This document shows positions 40,910 through 51,339 of a DNA stretch of 64,000 nucleotides, in pieces; the stretch's first letter is position 1, and each line of letters opens with the position of its first letter. Both the position numbers and the translations under genes were made by a program. Under the pieces are notes generated by a model, which was not told the origin of the DNA, searched no databases, and worked only from the letters and a program-made list of their open reading frames with translations. Source of the DNA: Gerris lacustris (Eukaryota; Arthropoda; Insecta; Hemiptera; Gerridae); the NCBI GenBank assembly GCA_951217055.1, contig OX578277.1:6952829-7016828 (forward strand), read 5' to 3'.

Positions 40910-42690
40910 CGTTACATACACCTTCTTAGGTTTCTATATTTGCCTTTCATTCTTTTGTTGCACACACCTTCTTAGGTTTCTATATTTGCCTTTCATTCTT
41001 TTGTTGCACACACCTTCTTAGGTTTCAATATTTGAATTTCATTCTTCTGTTACACACACCTTCTTATCTTTCTATATTTGAATTTCATTCTTCTGTTACA
41101 CACACCTTCTTAACTTTCTATATTTGAATTTCATTCTTCTGTTACACACACCTTCTTATCTTTCTATATTTGAATTTCATTCTTCTGTTACACACACCTT
41201 CTTAACTTTCTATATTTGAATTTCATTCTTCTGTTACACACACCTTCTTAACTTTCTATATTTGAATTTCATTCTTCTGTTACAAACACCTTCTTAACTT
41301 TCTATATTTGAATTTCATTCTTCTGTTACACACACCTTCTTAACTTTCTATATTTGAATTTCATTCTTCTGTTACACACACCTTCTTAACTTTCTATATT
41401 TGAATTTCATTCTTCTGTTACACACACCTTCTTAACTTTCTATATTTGAATTTCATTCTTCTGTTACAAACACCTTCTTAACTTTCTATATTTGAATTTC
41501 ATTCTTCTGTTACACACACCTTCTTAACTTTCTATATTTGAATTTCATTCTTCTGTTACACACACCTTCTTAACTTTCTATATTTGAATTTCATTCTTCT
41601 GTTACACACACCTTCTTAACTTTCTATATTTGAAATTCATTCTTCTGTTACACACACCTTCTTAACTTTCTATATTTGAATTTCATTCTTCTGTTACACA
41701 CACCTTCTTAACTTTCTATATTTGAATTTCATTCTTCTGTTACACACACCTTCTTAGGTTTCTATATTTGCCTTTCATTCTTCTGTTACACCCACATTCT
41801 TAGGTTTGTATATTTGAATTTCATTCTTCTGTTACACACACCTTCTTAGGTTTCTATATTTGCCTTTCATTCTTCTGTTACACCCACATTCTTAGGTTTG
41901 TATATTTGCCTTTCATTCTTCTGTTACACCCACATTCTTAAGTTCTTATATTTGCCTTTCATTCTTCTTTTACACCCACATTCTTAGATTTGTATATTTG
42001 CCTTTCATTCTTCTGTTACACCCACATTCTTAGGTTTGTATATTTGTCTTTGATTCTTCTGTTACACCCACATTCTTAGGTTTGTATATTTGCCTTTCAT
42101 TCTTCTGTTACACCCACATTCTTAGGTTTGTATATTTGCCTTTCATTCTTCTGTTACACCCACATTCTTAAGTTCTTATATTTGCCTTTCATTCTTCTTT
42201 TACACCCACATTCTTAGATTTGTATATTTGCCTTTCATTCTTCTGTTACACCCACATTCTTAGGTTTGTATATTTGTCTTTGATTCTTCTTTTACACCCA
42301 CATTCTTAGGTTCTTATATTTGCCTTTCATTCTTCTTTTACACCCACATTCTTAGATTTGCATATTTGCCTTTCATTCTTCTGTTACACCCACATTCTTA
42401 GGTTTGTATATTTGTCTTTGATTCTTCTGTTACACCCACATTCTTAGGTTCTTATATTTGCCTTTCATTCTTCTTTTACACCCACATTCTTAGATTTGTA
42501 TATTTGCCTTTCATTCTTCTGTTACACCCACATTCTTAGGTTTGTATATTTGTCTTTGATTCTTCTTTTACACCCACATTCTTAGGTTTGTATATTTGCC
42601 TTTCATTCCTCTGTTACACACACCTTCTTAGGTTTGTATATTTGGCGTTCATTCTTCTGTTACACACACCTTCTTGGGTTTGTATAATTT
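40910..42690. repeat. 46-bp satellite, about 38 units in three variant blocks
   Basis: Unit: CACACACCTTCTTAxxTTTC, TATATTTGxxTTTCATTC, TTCTGTTA. The word CACACCTTCTTA repeats at exactly 46 bp (for example 41101 and 41147). The first units and the last half use TTTGCCTTTC and GGTTT, and the last half has CCCACATTC. The middle block (41030-41740) uses TTTGAATTTC and AACTTTC. Variants cluster, showing local amplification. Confidence 0.96.
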
Positions 42691-43130
42691 ATATTCAATT
42701 GCGTTATACTTTCTTTTGTTTCCTTTCCCATATTGTCTTATTGTTTATTTAATTTTTGCATTACATAACTGGAATCGTTTCTTGTGGTGTGGTTTGTTTC
42801 TCTGCCGCCGAAGGTGAACTCTCTGGGAAGTTTTATATATTTGATTGTTTTTACGGTGAGATGTGGAGGAAAAGTATTTTTTAGTGGGTGACGTGACCTT
42901 CTTAGAAGATTCGACCTTTTGAACGCTTTGAAGTTTCCTTCTTCGGATCACTCAGTGTTATGGTTCCGGGGTCAAAAAGAATCACTCTCGTCATTACACC
43001 CACTCCATAACAACGAATCACTCTTTTTTCGGAATCATTTCTAACTTATATATCATTTTAAAACCTTTTTTAATTCCTTCGTAGATAGATTTGATTGAAG
43101 GAAGTTAGAAGTTAGATAAGGTTAGAATAT
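42691..43130. other. Spacer between two satellites
   Basis: A 68-codon minus frame (42745-42951) is rich in Lys, Arg and Ser. I do not recognise it and see no splice or family support. Confidence 0.45.
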
Positions 43131-44660
43131 ATGGGAGGATGTTGGAGATGGTTGGAATTTTTTAAAGATTTTAGAGATGGTTATGATTGATTTGAAGATG
43201 TTAGAGATGGTTAGAATTGATTGCAGGATGTTAAAAATGGTTAGAATTGATTGGAGGATGTTAGAGATGGTTAGAATTGATTGGAGGATGTTAAAGATGG
43301 TTAGGATTGATTGGAGGATGTTAGAGATAGTTATGATTGATTTGAAGATGTTAGAGATGGTTAGAATTGATTGCAGGATGTTAGAGATGGTTAGGATTGA
43401 TTGGAGGATGTTAGAAATGGTTAGGATTGATTGGAGGATGTTAGAAATGGTTAGGATTGATTGGAGGATGTTAGAAATGGTTAGGATTAATTGGAGGTTG
43501 TTAGAAATGGTTATGATTGATTTGAAGATGTTAAAGATGGTTAGAATTGATTGGAGGGTGTTAGAGATGGTTAGGATTGATTGGAGGATGTTAGAAATGG
43601 TTAGGATTGATTTGAAGATGTTAGAGATGGTTAGAATTGATTGGAGGATGTTAGAAATGGTTAGAATTGATTGGAGGATGTTAGAAATGGTTATGATTGA
43701 TTTGAAGATGTTAAAGATGGTTAGAATTGATAGGAGGATGTTAGAAATGGTTATGATTGATTTGAAGATGTTAAAGATGGTTAGAATTGATTGGAGGATG
43801 TTAGAGATGGTTAGGATTGATTGGAGGATGTTAGAAATGGTTAGGATTGATTTGAAGATGTTAGAGATGGTTAGAATTGATTGGAGGATGTTAGAGATGG
43901 TTAGGATTGATTGGAGGATGTTAGAAATGGTTAGGATTGATTGGAGGATGTTAGAGATGGTTAGGATTGATAGGAGGATGTTAGAAATGGTTAGAATTTA
44001 TTGCAGGATGTTAGAGATGGTTAGGATTGATAGGAGGATGTTAGAGGTGGTTAGGATTGATTGGAGGATGTTAGAAATGGTTATGATTGATTTGAAGATG
44101 TTAGAGATGGTTAGAATTGATTGCGGGATGTTAGAAATGGTTAGGATATATTGGAGGATGTTAGAGATGGCTAGGATTGATTGAAGGATGTTAGAGATGG
44201 TTATGATTGATTTGAAGATGTTAGAGATGGTTAGAATTGATTGCAGGATGTTAGAAATGGTTAGGATTGATTTGAAGATGTTAGAGATGGTGAGGATTGA
44301 TTGCAGGGTGTTAGAGATGGTTAGGATTGATTGGAGGATGTTAGAGGTGGTTAGAGTTGATTGGAGGATGTTAGAAATGGTTAGCATTGACTGGAGGATG
44401 TTAGGGATGGTTAGCATTGACTGGAGGATGTTAGGGATGGTTAGCATTGACTGGAGGATGTTAGGGATGGTTAGCATTGATTGGAGGATGTTAGAGGTGG
44501 TTAGAATTGATTGGAGGATGTTAGAAATGGTTAGGATTCATTGCAGGATGTTAGGGATGGTTAGAATTGATTGGAGGATGTTAGAAATGGTTAGGATTGA
44601 TTGCAGGATGTTAGGGATGGTAAGAATTGATTGGAGGATGTTAGGGATGGCCACATTAAG
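43130..44660. repeat. 30-bp minisatellite, about 50 units
   Basis: Unit: GGATGTTAGAGATGGTTAGGATTGATTG, with a second variant GATTTGAAGATGTTAGAG that recurs at irregular multiples of 30 bp. Sixty-base periodicity is obvious in every line. Because 30 is divisible by three, both strands show long open frames (MLEMVRIDWR-type 10-residue repeats); these are not evidence of a gene. Confidence 0.96.
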
Positions 44661-45118
44661 TAGCCCACTTAGACTGTAATAACTAATAACGCGTTGGTTA
44701 TTTTTGTTTATTTCTGGTTTAATTTTTTCTATTGCACTTTGAGGTTTATAAATTAATATGTCGAGCTTTCAATAAGAGTCATATGTTTATTTTAATCTTT
44801 CTTTTTTATGATTAAAATGGTATTTGATTTTGAAGAACTTTGTTTTGTTTAAGTACATATATTAACTTGTTTGGCGGCGCGGCGGGATGTAAGTTAGAGG
44901 CCCCTGTTCTAATGTTTCGATTTTAATAAAACTTCATTAAGTAAATCTTCTAAAGTACTATTGAATCAAACTTGCAAAATTCTTACTTGATACAATCAGT
45001 AGTTTTTGAGTAGTGAAGTGATTCATTTATAATATTTAGTTTAAAAACGAGCTGCAGAGCAGTTAAAATTTCTTAAAGGGTAATGTAGGGAAGGTCACCA
45101 AATTACAAAGATACCCTG
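44661..45118. other. Unassigned stretch
   Basis: No gene or repeat was recognised. Confidence 0.45.
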
Positions 45119-45120
45119 TA

Positions 45121-46927
45121 GGGAGACCGGGGACGGTTGAAACATTTTTTACAAAATCGCTTCCTGCAAAAACATTTTAACCTCAATGTATTTGACAGTG
45201 GGCCTTAATTGAACTTTAGTTATCAGACTAGAAATGGATGAGGTTATAGTAAGATTATCTCCATTACAAAAATATTTATAGGCATTTTAAAAATTTAGGA
45301 GAAAATGTTTCAACCGACCCCTTACCAGGGGCGGTTGTAACAGTTATTGGGGTTAGTTGTAACACTAACAGAATAAAGAGAATTATGTTAGAAATACTTA
45401 TTTATCGAGTCGAAATCTCAGAACATGAAGCAAAATAATTGAATAATTGGTCATACGCAGAATAATAGGTGTTTAAGATTAATGAAACAATAATAAATAT
45501 TCTAAATGTAATTTGTATCATATGTTTTGGTCATCATTGTTCATGGTTAATCAACATGAAAACAAATAAAATGTGACGAAAGTAAGAAATAAGATTTAAT
45601 TTAAATTATTTAAATGAAGCTTAAAGTGTATTTGAAAATTTCATACTTTATAGCCGGCTGGTAACTTAATTGTAAACAGTGGCGTAACTTTCTTTAGTCG
45701 GGCTCCCCGCGACTATTTTTCGGGCCCCCCACTCCCACCATATTTTTTTTTTTCAAACGAAAAAAATCGTTTGAAAATGGTGAGTGGTGTATTAAGATTT
45801 CTGAATATAATTTTTTTATTTGAATTTATGTAATAAACTGAAATAATATCTCATTTTTAAGTTTTAGGTAGTATTTATACTACGGAAAGTTTAATTAGCA
45901 TTGTTAGTTATTACAATATTACTTAGTTTCTACTGGCTATTTTTAAAATATATAGATAGAATCCAAACTATGATTTGGAGAGTATTATATTCTTAATAAT
46001 GGAATTAATGATGTGTAATATTCCTAGAAGGCTTTGGAAACAAAACTATTTAGGCATTTCATTTAATTGCTATAGGCCTACATGATTATAGGAAACATAG
46101 CCACTAATACCTAGCATGAAAGCTAGTATTATATATATTAGGCCATATTATTGTATCGAACTATATATCGAAACAATAATCGAAACTACATACTCACGTA
46201 CATTTGGATTTACTTCCAGTCTGCACAAACGAGCGCGAGGTTTGTTTAGAGTCCGATGAATGTAAAAACAACTATACATATATGATACAATAATTGAGGT
46301 TTACATAGTTTTAGGAAACGTTCAGAAATCTAAAAATGAATTGGTTTGTAACAGGTTGTCTCAGTGTTTTTCCTAAGGCTGATAGAACAGAAGTCAGTAA
46401 AATCAAATTATTTTTTTATAGCCGTAAGTTAATTAGCAAAGTTTGGGCCCACCGTTTCGCCGGGCCCTCTGCGGGCCCCCAAAATCCTCGGGCTCCCCCG
46501 CATTGCGGGGTCTGCGGGGGTGTAAGTTACGCCACTGATTGTAAACACTGTTACAACCGTACCCAGAACATGTTTTAAAAAAGTTGTCGTCATAACTTCC
46601 GAAATAAACAATTTAGATAAAAAAGAATTACACCTGTTAAACTTCCATAACCAAAGTTCTTACGTTAAAAACTATCATAACCACAACTATTTTAGTTTTG
46701 GATAATAAAGCAAAAGAGTAGCAACAAAAATACTTTTGGACGCGAAAACACAATACCCTCTCTCAGAAACTTATGATAAACTCGAAACGACACCAAACCC
46801 AAAAGTTCAGATTCCGCCAAGGAAGCCGGCTCCCTTTTCCTTGCTTGTTCCCAAATATCGCTCATTTTTCTACCCATTCATTGGGTTGTTTCAACCGTAC
46901 CCTGTTTCAACCGTCCCCGGTCTCCCC
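45121..46927. mobile_element. TA-flanked TIR element interrupted by a hAT
   Basis: GGGAGACCGGGGACGGTTGA at the left is mirrored by TCAACCGTCCCCGGTCTCCC at the right, with TA on each side (45119-45120, 46928-46929). Without the nested insertion it is about 940 bp. GGTTGTAACA-type motifs recur near the ends. No transposase frame was recognised. A TA duplication suits a Tc1/mariner-like mover, but the superfamily is an inference. Confidence 0.75.
45677..46537. mobile_element. hAT-type non-autonomous element with 8-bp target duplication
   Basis: CAGTGGCGTAAC and GTTACGCCACTG are perfect terminal inverted repeats. ATTGTAAA is duplicated at 45669-45676 and 46538-46545. An 8-bp duplication with CAGTG ends is the hAT signature. 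The 861-bp interior has GGGCCC-rich subterminal regions and no transposase. Confidence 0.92.
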
Positions 46928-46980
46928 TACTCCCACTCCACTACCCTCTATATTCTATTCCACACTTATCATCTTCAACT

Positions 46981-47112
46981 ATGATGGCTACTAGTAATAG
47001 CGGTGATAAGCTATCAGGTTACAAAACCCAAATGATTGACAGCAATACAATAGTTTATTTTATTTTGTCGCTTGGATACAGCACTAGCTGTCCAAATTTG
47101 ATCAACTTTTGG
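46981..47112. other. Sequence next to the ribozyme-like inverted repeat
   Basis: An open frame from 46981 runs into the inverted repeat. Its second half encodes the complement of the ribozyme-like strand, so I do not regard it as a gene. Confidence 0.5.
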
Positions 47113-47160
47113 AATAAACAGCTTGGTTTTCCGGAAATATTCGCTTCTTTTTCGGTTGAA

Positions 47161-47199
47161 GTCCTTGGTTTCGCTTCAACTACTGGAAGCATCTTCAGG
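47161..47199 (-). ncRNA. Hammerhead-ribozyme-like core, inverted partner
   Basis: On the minus strand CTGAAGATGCTTCCAGTAGT is followed by TGAAGCGAAACCAAGG. Stem II has five pairs with one mismatch relative to the plus-strand copy. Confidence 0.45.
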
Positions 47200-47326
47200 G
47201 ATGTAGTTCATCGTGATAATTACATGAAGCAACAAGACGACAAATTCACGTTGACGTACTCGTTTTATTATTTAAAATGATGCTTCTTTATTATTATCTA
47301 AGTAAACACCATGATGCACCACACCC

Positions 47327-47366
47327 CTGAAGATGCTTCCAGTAGTGGAAGCGAAACTAAGGACTT
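47327..47366 (+). ncRNA. Hammerhead-ribozyme-like core, best conserved
   Basis: CTGAAGAT is followed by GCTTCC-AGTAGT-GGAAGC and then GAAAC. Stem II is six perfect pairs closing directly on the GAAA box, as in hammerheads (CUGANGA - stem II - GAAA). I did not find a convincing stem III with a cleavage triplet within the next 40 bases. Confidence 0.5.
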
Positions 47367-47469
47367 TAACTCCTTCGTGACGCGGATTTCACCGGAAAAC
47401 CAAGCTGTTTATTACGAGTCTACACACGGAAGCCTACGCACCAAGTCAACTATTCGAAGTTAGGGTTTT

Positions 47470-47960
47470 ACGCTTTACCTTTACATTCGCGTGTATAAGA
47501 TATTGAACACCTCGTGAAACTGAAACTCTCAAGATACAATAAGTTGAACTTTTACATTCGCTTATATAAGATATTGAACACCACGTGAAACTGAAACTCT
47601 CAAGATACAATAAGTTGAACTTTTACATTCGTTTATATAAGATATTGAACACCACGTGAAACTGAAACTCTCAAGATACAATAAGTTGAACTTTTACATT
47701 CGCTTATATAAGATATTGAACACCACGTGAAACTGAAACTCTCAAGATAACATAAGTTGAACTTTTACATTCGTTTATATAAGATATTGAACACCACGTG
47801 AAACTGAAACTCTCAAGATACAATAAGTTGAACTTTTACATTCGCTTATATAAGATATTGAACACCACGTGAAACTGAAACTCTCAAGATACAATAAGTT
47901 GAACTTTTACATTCGCGGATATAAGGCATTAACACCTCCGCATAAATGAAATTTTCAAAG
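47470..47960. repeat. 71-bp tandem repeat, about seven copies
   Basis: ACTTTTACATTCG recurs at 47548, 47619 and 47690 and onward at 71 bp. Each unit has ATATAAGATATTGAACACCA, CGTGAAACTGAAACTCTCAA and GATACAATAAGTTGA. Confidence 0.94.
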
Positions 47961-49090
47961 AATCAATAAGTGAAACTCTTAACACTGTGATAAGTTATTT
48001 GATAATCTTGCGAAAGTGTTATTATGATGTTTGCTTTTTTTTCTTTTTTTCTTTTTTTATTAATAATACCTTTATTAAAATTTAATATACAATAATACAA
48101 CACATAATAACATATTTTACAATGATTTTACACATTAGCACATTTCAGGTTATCTCTCCACTAGAGAACATGTAGTTCTGTGCCGTGAAGAGAGAGATCT
48201 TACTTTCAAATTCTTCTTATGCTTCCTTTATGTTTTAATTAGTTATGATATTATTATTTAGTTATTTTTTAAATTTTTTGTTAGTATCATAATTATTCTA
48301 GTGGCTATATTGAGGATTATATTTGTTTTTTATATTATTAGTATCTATATTAGTATTCTTATATAATTAATTTGTTTCTTATTAATCTATATTTTATTTT
48401 ATTTTTCTTTTAAGAATAATATATTATATAATGTATATTTATCTTATTATTTATATAATATGTATAATACATATATTCAATTATTAATTAATTAATTTCA
48501 ATCTATTTATTTATTTTTTGAGATTATTATAATTACTTTGTTGGCTTACTTTGTTTACAGTTTTTGCAGTGCTAAATATATTTCTGTAAAAGAGAATTTT
48601 ATCAGAAGAAAACGGAGAACCATTAAATGGAAAGTGATAACTGAAGTGTCCCAAAATTGGATCAAGTGGAGATCCTTTGATTTTGATCTACTCTGCCCTT
48701 AGGAATTAAAAGGAACAAGTCAATTAATTAATTAATCACTTCAGCAATTAAAACTGTTTTCATTAACTGATATTATTATAATTAGGATAACAACAACAAG
48801 GTAAAATGAGCGATTTCGAACGTTTACTCAAAATATCAAAGTAATTAATCAGTTTGGTGTTTTATAAATAGAAATAAAATAATCGTGATGTTTAGTGAAA
48901 ATGCCAAGGAAACTCCATGTTATTTTTCCTTCTTCTTTTTCTTCTTTTCAAAGTGACACAATCACACGGATTGGGAAAAATAAATTGGCCGAAAGGTCAA
49001 TGAAAAACTACTCATTTATATGTTAAGGTCAAAAAGTTTTGACCATAAAGGATGTGTTAGAATTTTATTTTATTGATTCTTTTTTTACAT
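47961..49090. other. AT-rich stretch
   Basis: No exon or transposon coding sequence was recognised. Confidence 0.5.
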
Positions 49091-49094
49091 TATC

Positions 49095-49097
<3 letters not shown>

Positions 49098-49151
<54 letters not shown>
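49098..49151. repeat. (AT)n microsatellite
   Basis: About 52 bp of alternating AT, flanked by TTTTTTACATT and AATGTAAAAA, which are inverted. Confidence 0.95.
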
Positions 49152-49153
<2 letters not shown>

Positions 49154-49865
49154 GTAAAAAGTCACTCTTTATAAAATCTCCTACTTGTTCTTAAATAAAG
49201 ATTTATTGCATTACTTAATGTTCAAACTGTACCCTGCATCCAAGACGTGCAATTTTCTAAAATCGTACAAGAGGAAACCAAATTTAGACTATTCAAGAAA
49301 AAAATATTCATTATTTATATATATTTATTGATACAATTCCAAATTTCATTTTCACATAAACATGTCAAAAATCGAATACCAAAAATACCCCCCCCCCCCC
49401 TCACACAATTATTATAAAAAGTCAAATTTGTCTGATTATTTAAATGAGTGGTCGATTTAAAGGGGTCACTGAGTCCATTAAAAGTTGTTTTTGTTGTTGA
49501 AAAAAAGCAATGTGAAAGCATTTATAGCGGAAATCTTATTTATTATTTATTTCTTTAATAGAAGAATTATCAAATGGATTATTCAAAAATTGTTGCGATT
49601 ATATATCTTTAATAAAAGTGTAAGAATGATTTTTTTTGCAGGGCTTGAGCGTGAATAGTAGCAGACCAAAAACAGAGAAAAGTCGAAAAGTCTAGGATGT
49701 CAAAAACTTTGGTTTTTAATTAGGGCTTAGTTACATACAACATACAACATACGCAAAGATAGTTTTTATGCAAGGTAAAATGTGCTATTCGACTGGACTA
49801 AAATGCATCGAAAAAAATTTCTACGAATGATAAAATATTTTGAAAAATTATTTTTTCCTAATAAT
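49152..49865. other. Unassigned stretch
   Basis: It contains an 11-base C run near 49388. No gene was recognised. Confidence 0.5.
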
Positions 49866-49869
49866 TTTT

Positions 49870-50690
49870 ACTACGTTTTTATTAGCTTGCTTTCTTGTTT
49901 GTTTGTTTGTCCGGTACAAATCTGGCAATCGATTTCTAACTAACTTTCCCAATAGCTAGACATTAGAAACTTTTAGCATAGCACAGAACATGATGACAAT
50001 GCATTATTTTAATACTTTTAGCCATCTTTCAGCAGAATTTAATAAGTTTTCAGCAATTTTTCTGTATGGAAAGTTAGTACGGAAAAAATCCGCAAGTTAT
50101 TTTATTTGTTATGACATATCCCATAGTATTTACCATCTTCATTTTGACGGATTTCAAATTTGTGATTTTTTCTTAAGAGGTAAACATTGAATGACAGCGA
50201 AAAGTAAATAAAGAAATAAATTGATTGACATGTGACACCCAGGTTTGTCCTATACCTAGGTTTAATTTTTTGCATCTGTAATTCATTACTTGTACACATT
50301 TTTCTTCTCCTACTGTCCCTACACTGTCTCCTACTGTCTCCTACTGTGTCCTACTGTCTCCTACTGTTTATTCACATATCCCTACACAGGGGCAGTATAA
50401 TCGAATCTAAACCAATGGCACGGTTTAGATTCGGCGTTGGTGAGATCCGTTGTACAAAGATTTGTCCTTTTATATTGTAGGTTTAAGATCAGCTCTCTAG
50501 AAGGTTGTCATTATTATGTGAAGTAAATACATTCGGAACTACGTATTTTGTTTCGCTAACATACGTATATAAATAACATATATAACAATGACAATTATAT
50601 TATCAACAATACATATTATTCAACAGAAAATTTAAAAACGTAGTATATAAAAAGTTATTTTTATCTTGAAATTATTAAACTCTTAAACCA
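49870..50690 (+). repeat. Dispersed repeat family R1, copy C (longest)
   Basis: It covers both the part shared with 1630-2110 (TTGCTTTCTTGTTTGTTTGT to TTGTACACATTTTTCTTC) and the part shared inverted with 22141-22440 (GGCACGGTTTAGATTCGGCG to AACGTAGTATATAAAAAGTT). Between them is a CTCCTACTGT minisatellite (50300-50365). Confidence 0.8.
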
Positions 50691-51330
50691 ATTATTTCAA
50701 ACAAATGCATAATAATTTATTATAATGTATAATTCTTATTAAAGTTCACGTTATGAATTCTTAAAATCGAAAAACAATATTCTCAATTTAATAAAATATT
50801 ATTAGTTGTAATTTTTTAACTAAAACTTGTGAACCAATAATTTTCGAATAAAACAATAATATTTATTAACTCGGTGAAGAACAAGTGAAAGTCTGAAATC
50901 GTCCTTGATAAGGACATAGCTCTTAAGCGCATCCTGAGTCCTGAGTCCTGAGTCCTGTCAGATAATAATTATGATAATTCATTACTTAACTTCTATCTAG
51001 TTAATCCTTGACCTTTCGCTTCTAATGTAAAGATCATCTTCAAGAATATTAACAAATCATGTAATGATTCATCTTCGTTAAAATTAGATATTTATTTCAT
51101 TCAGAAATAAATAAAAAAAATAAAATTATTTTTTTCTTACAACCAGGTTTTATCTATTTTTATATATCTATATTTTCTTTTACAGTTTGTAATTATGGGT
51201 AATGAAAATATTTAATGAATCATTAAAGATAAAATATTTAACTGTTAATAAAAGTAAAAAATAGTGTTGGAGTTCCGCGTCTCTAATAGAATAAACTTTG
51301 ATCATTCGTAGAAGACGTCGCAACATTTAG
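50691..51330. other. AT-rich stretch before the satellite
   Basis: GAGTCCTGAGTCCTGAGTCC occurs near 50937. No gene was seen. Confidence 0.5.
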
Positions 51331-51339
51331 TAATTGCAG

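Larger units (their letters stand above)
47113..47413. mobile_element. Inverted pair of Penelope-type terminal repeats
   Basis: AATAAACAGCTTGGTTTTCC at 47113 is mirrored by GGAAAACCAAGCTGTTTATT ending at 47413. Each arm (about 100 bp) contains a CTGAAGA...GAAAC core pointing outward. The central ~120 bp is unrelated. It is probably the remains of a Penelope-like element's head-to-head terminal repeats, by analogy with 39133-40112. Confidence 0.55.

Noticed and set aside
42745..42951. 68-codon basic minus frame between two satellites
   Set aside because: No similarity I recognise, no splice context, and a composition expected from Lys/Arg-rich chance translation.
43177..44184. 335-codon open frame of 10-residue repeats (MLEMVRIDWR type) on the plus strand
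   Set aside because: It is produced by a 30-bp minisatellite whose period is a multiple of three. The opposite strand is also open for long stretches, so there is no independent sign of coding.
43998..44477. 159-codon minus frame (ILQSMLTIPN repeats)
   Set aside because: Mirror of the same 30-bp minisatellite.
43130..44660. Interstitial telomere-like sequence because of GGTTAG motifs
   Set aside because: The canonical arthropod TTAGG repeat is not present in tandem. GGTTAGGATTG is part of a 30-bp unit.
46981..47280. 99-codon plus frame starting MMATSNSGDK
   Set aside because: Its second half is the complement of the ribozyme-like inverted repeat; no domain is recognisable.
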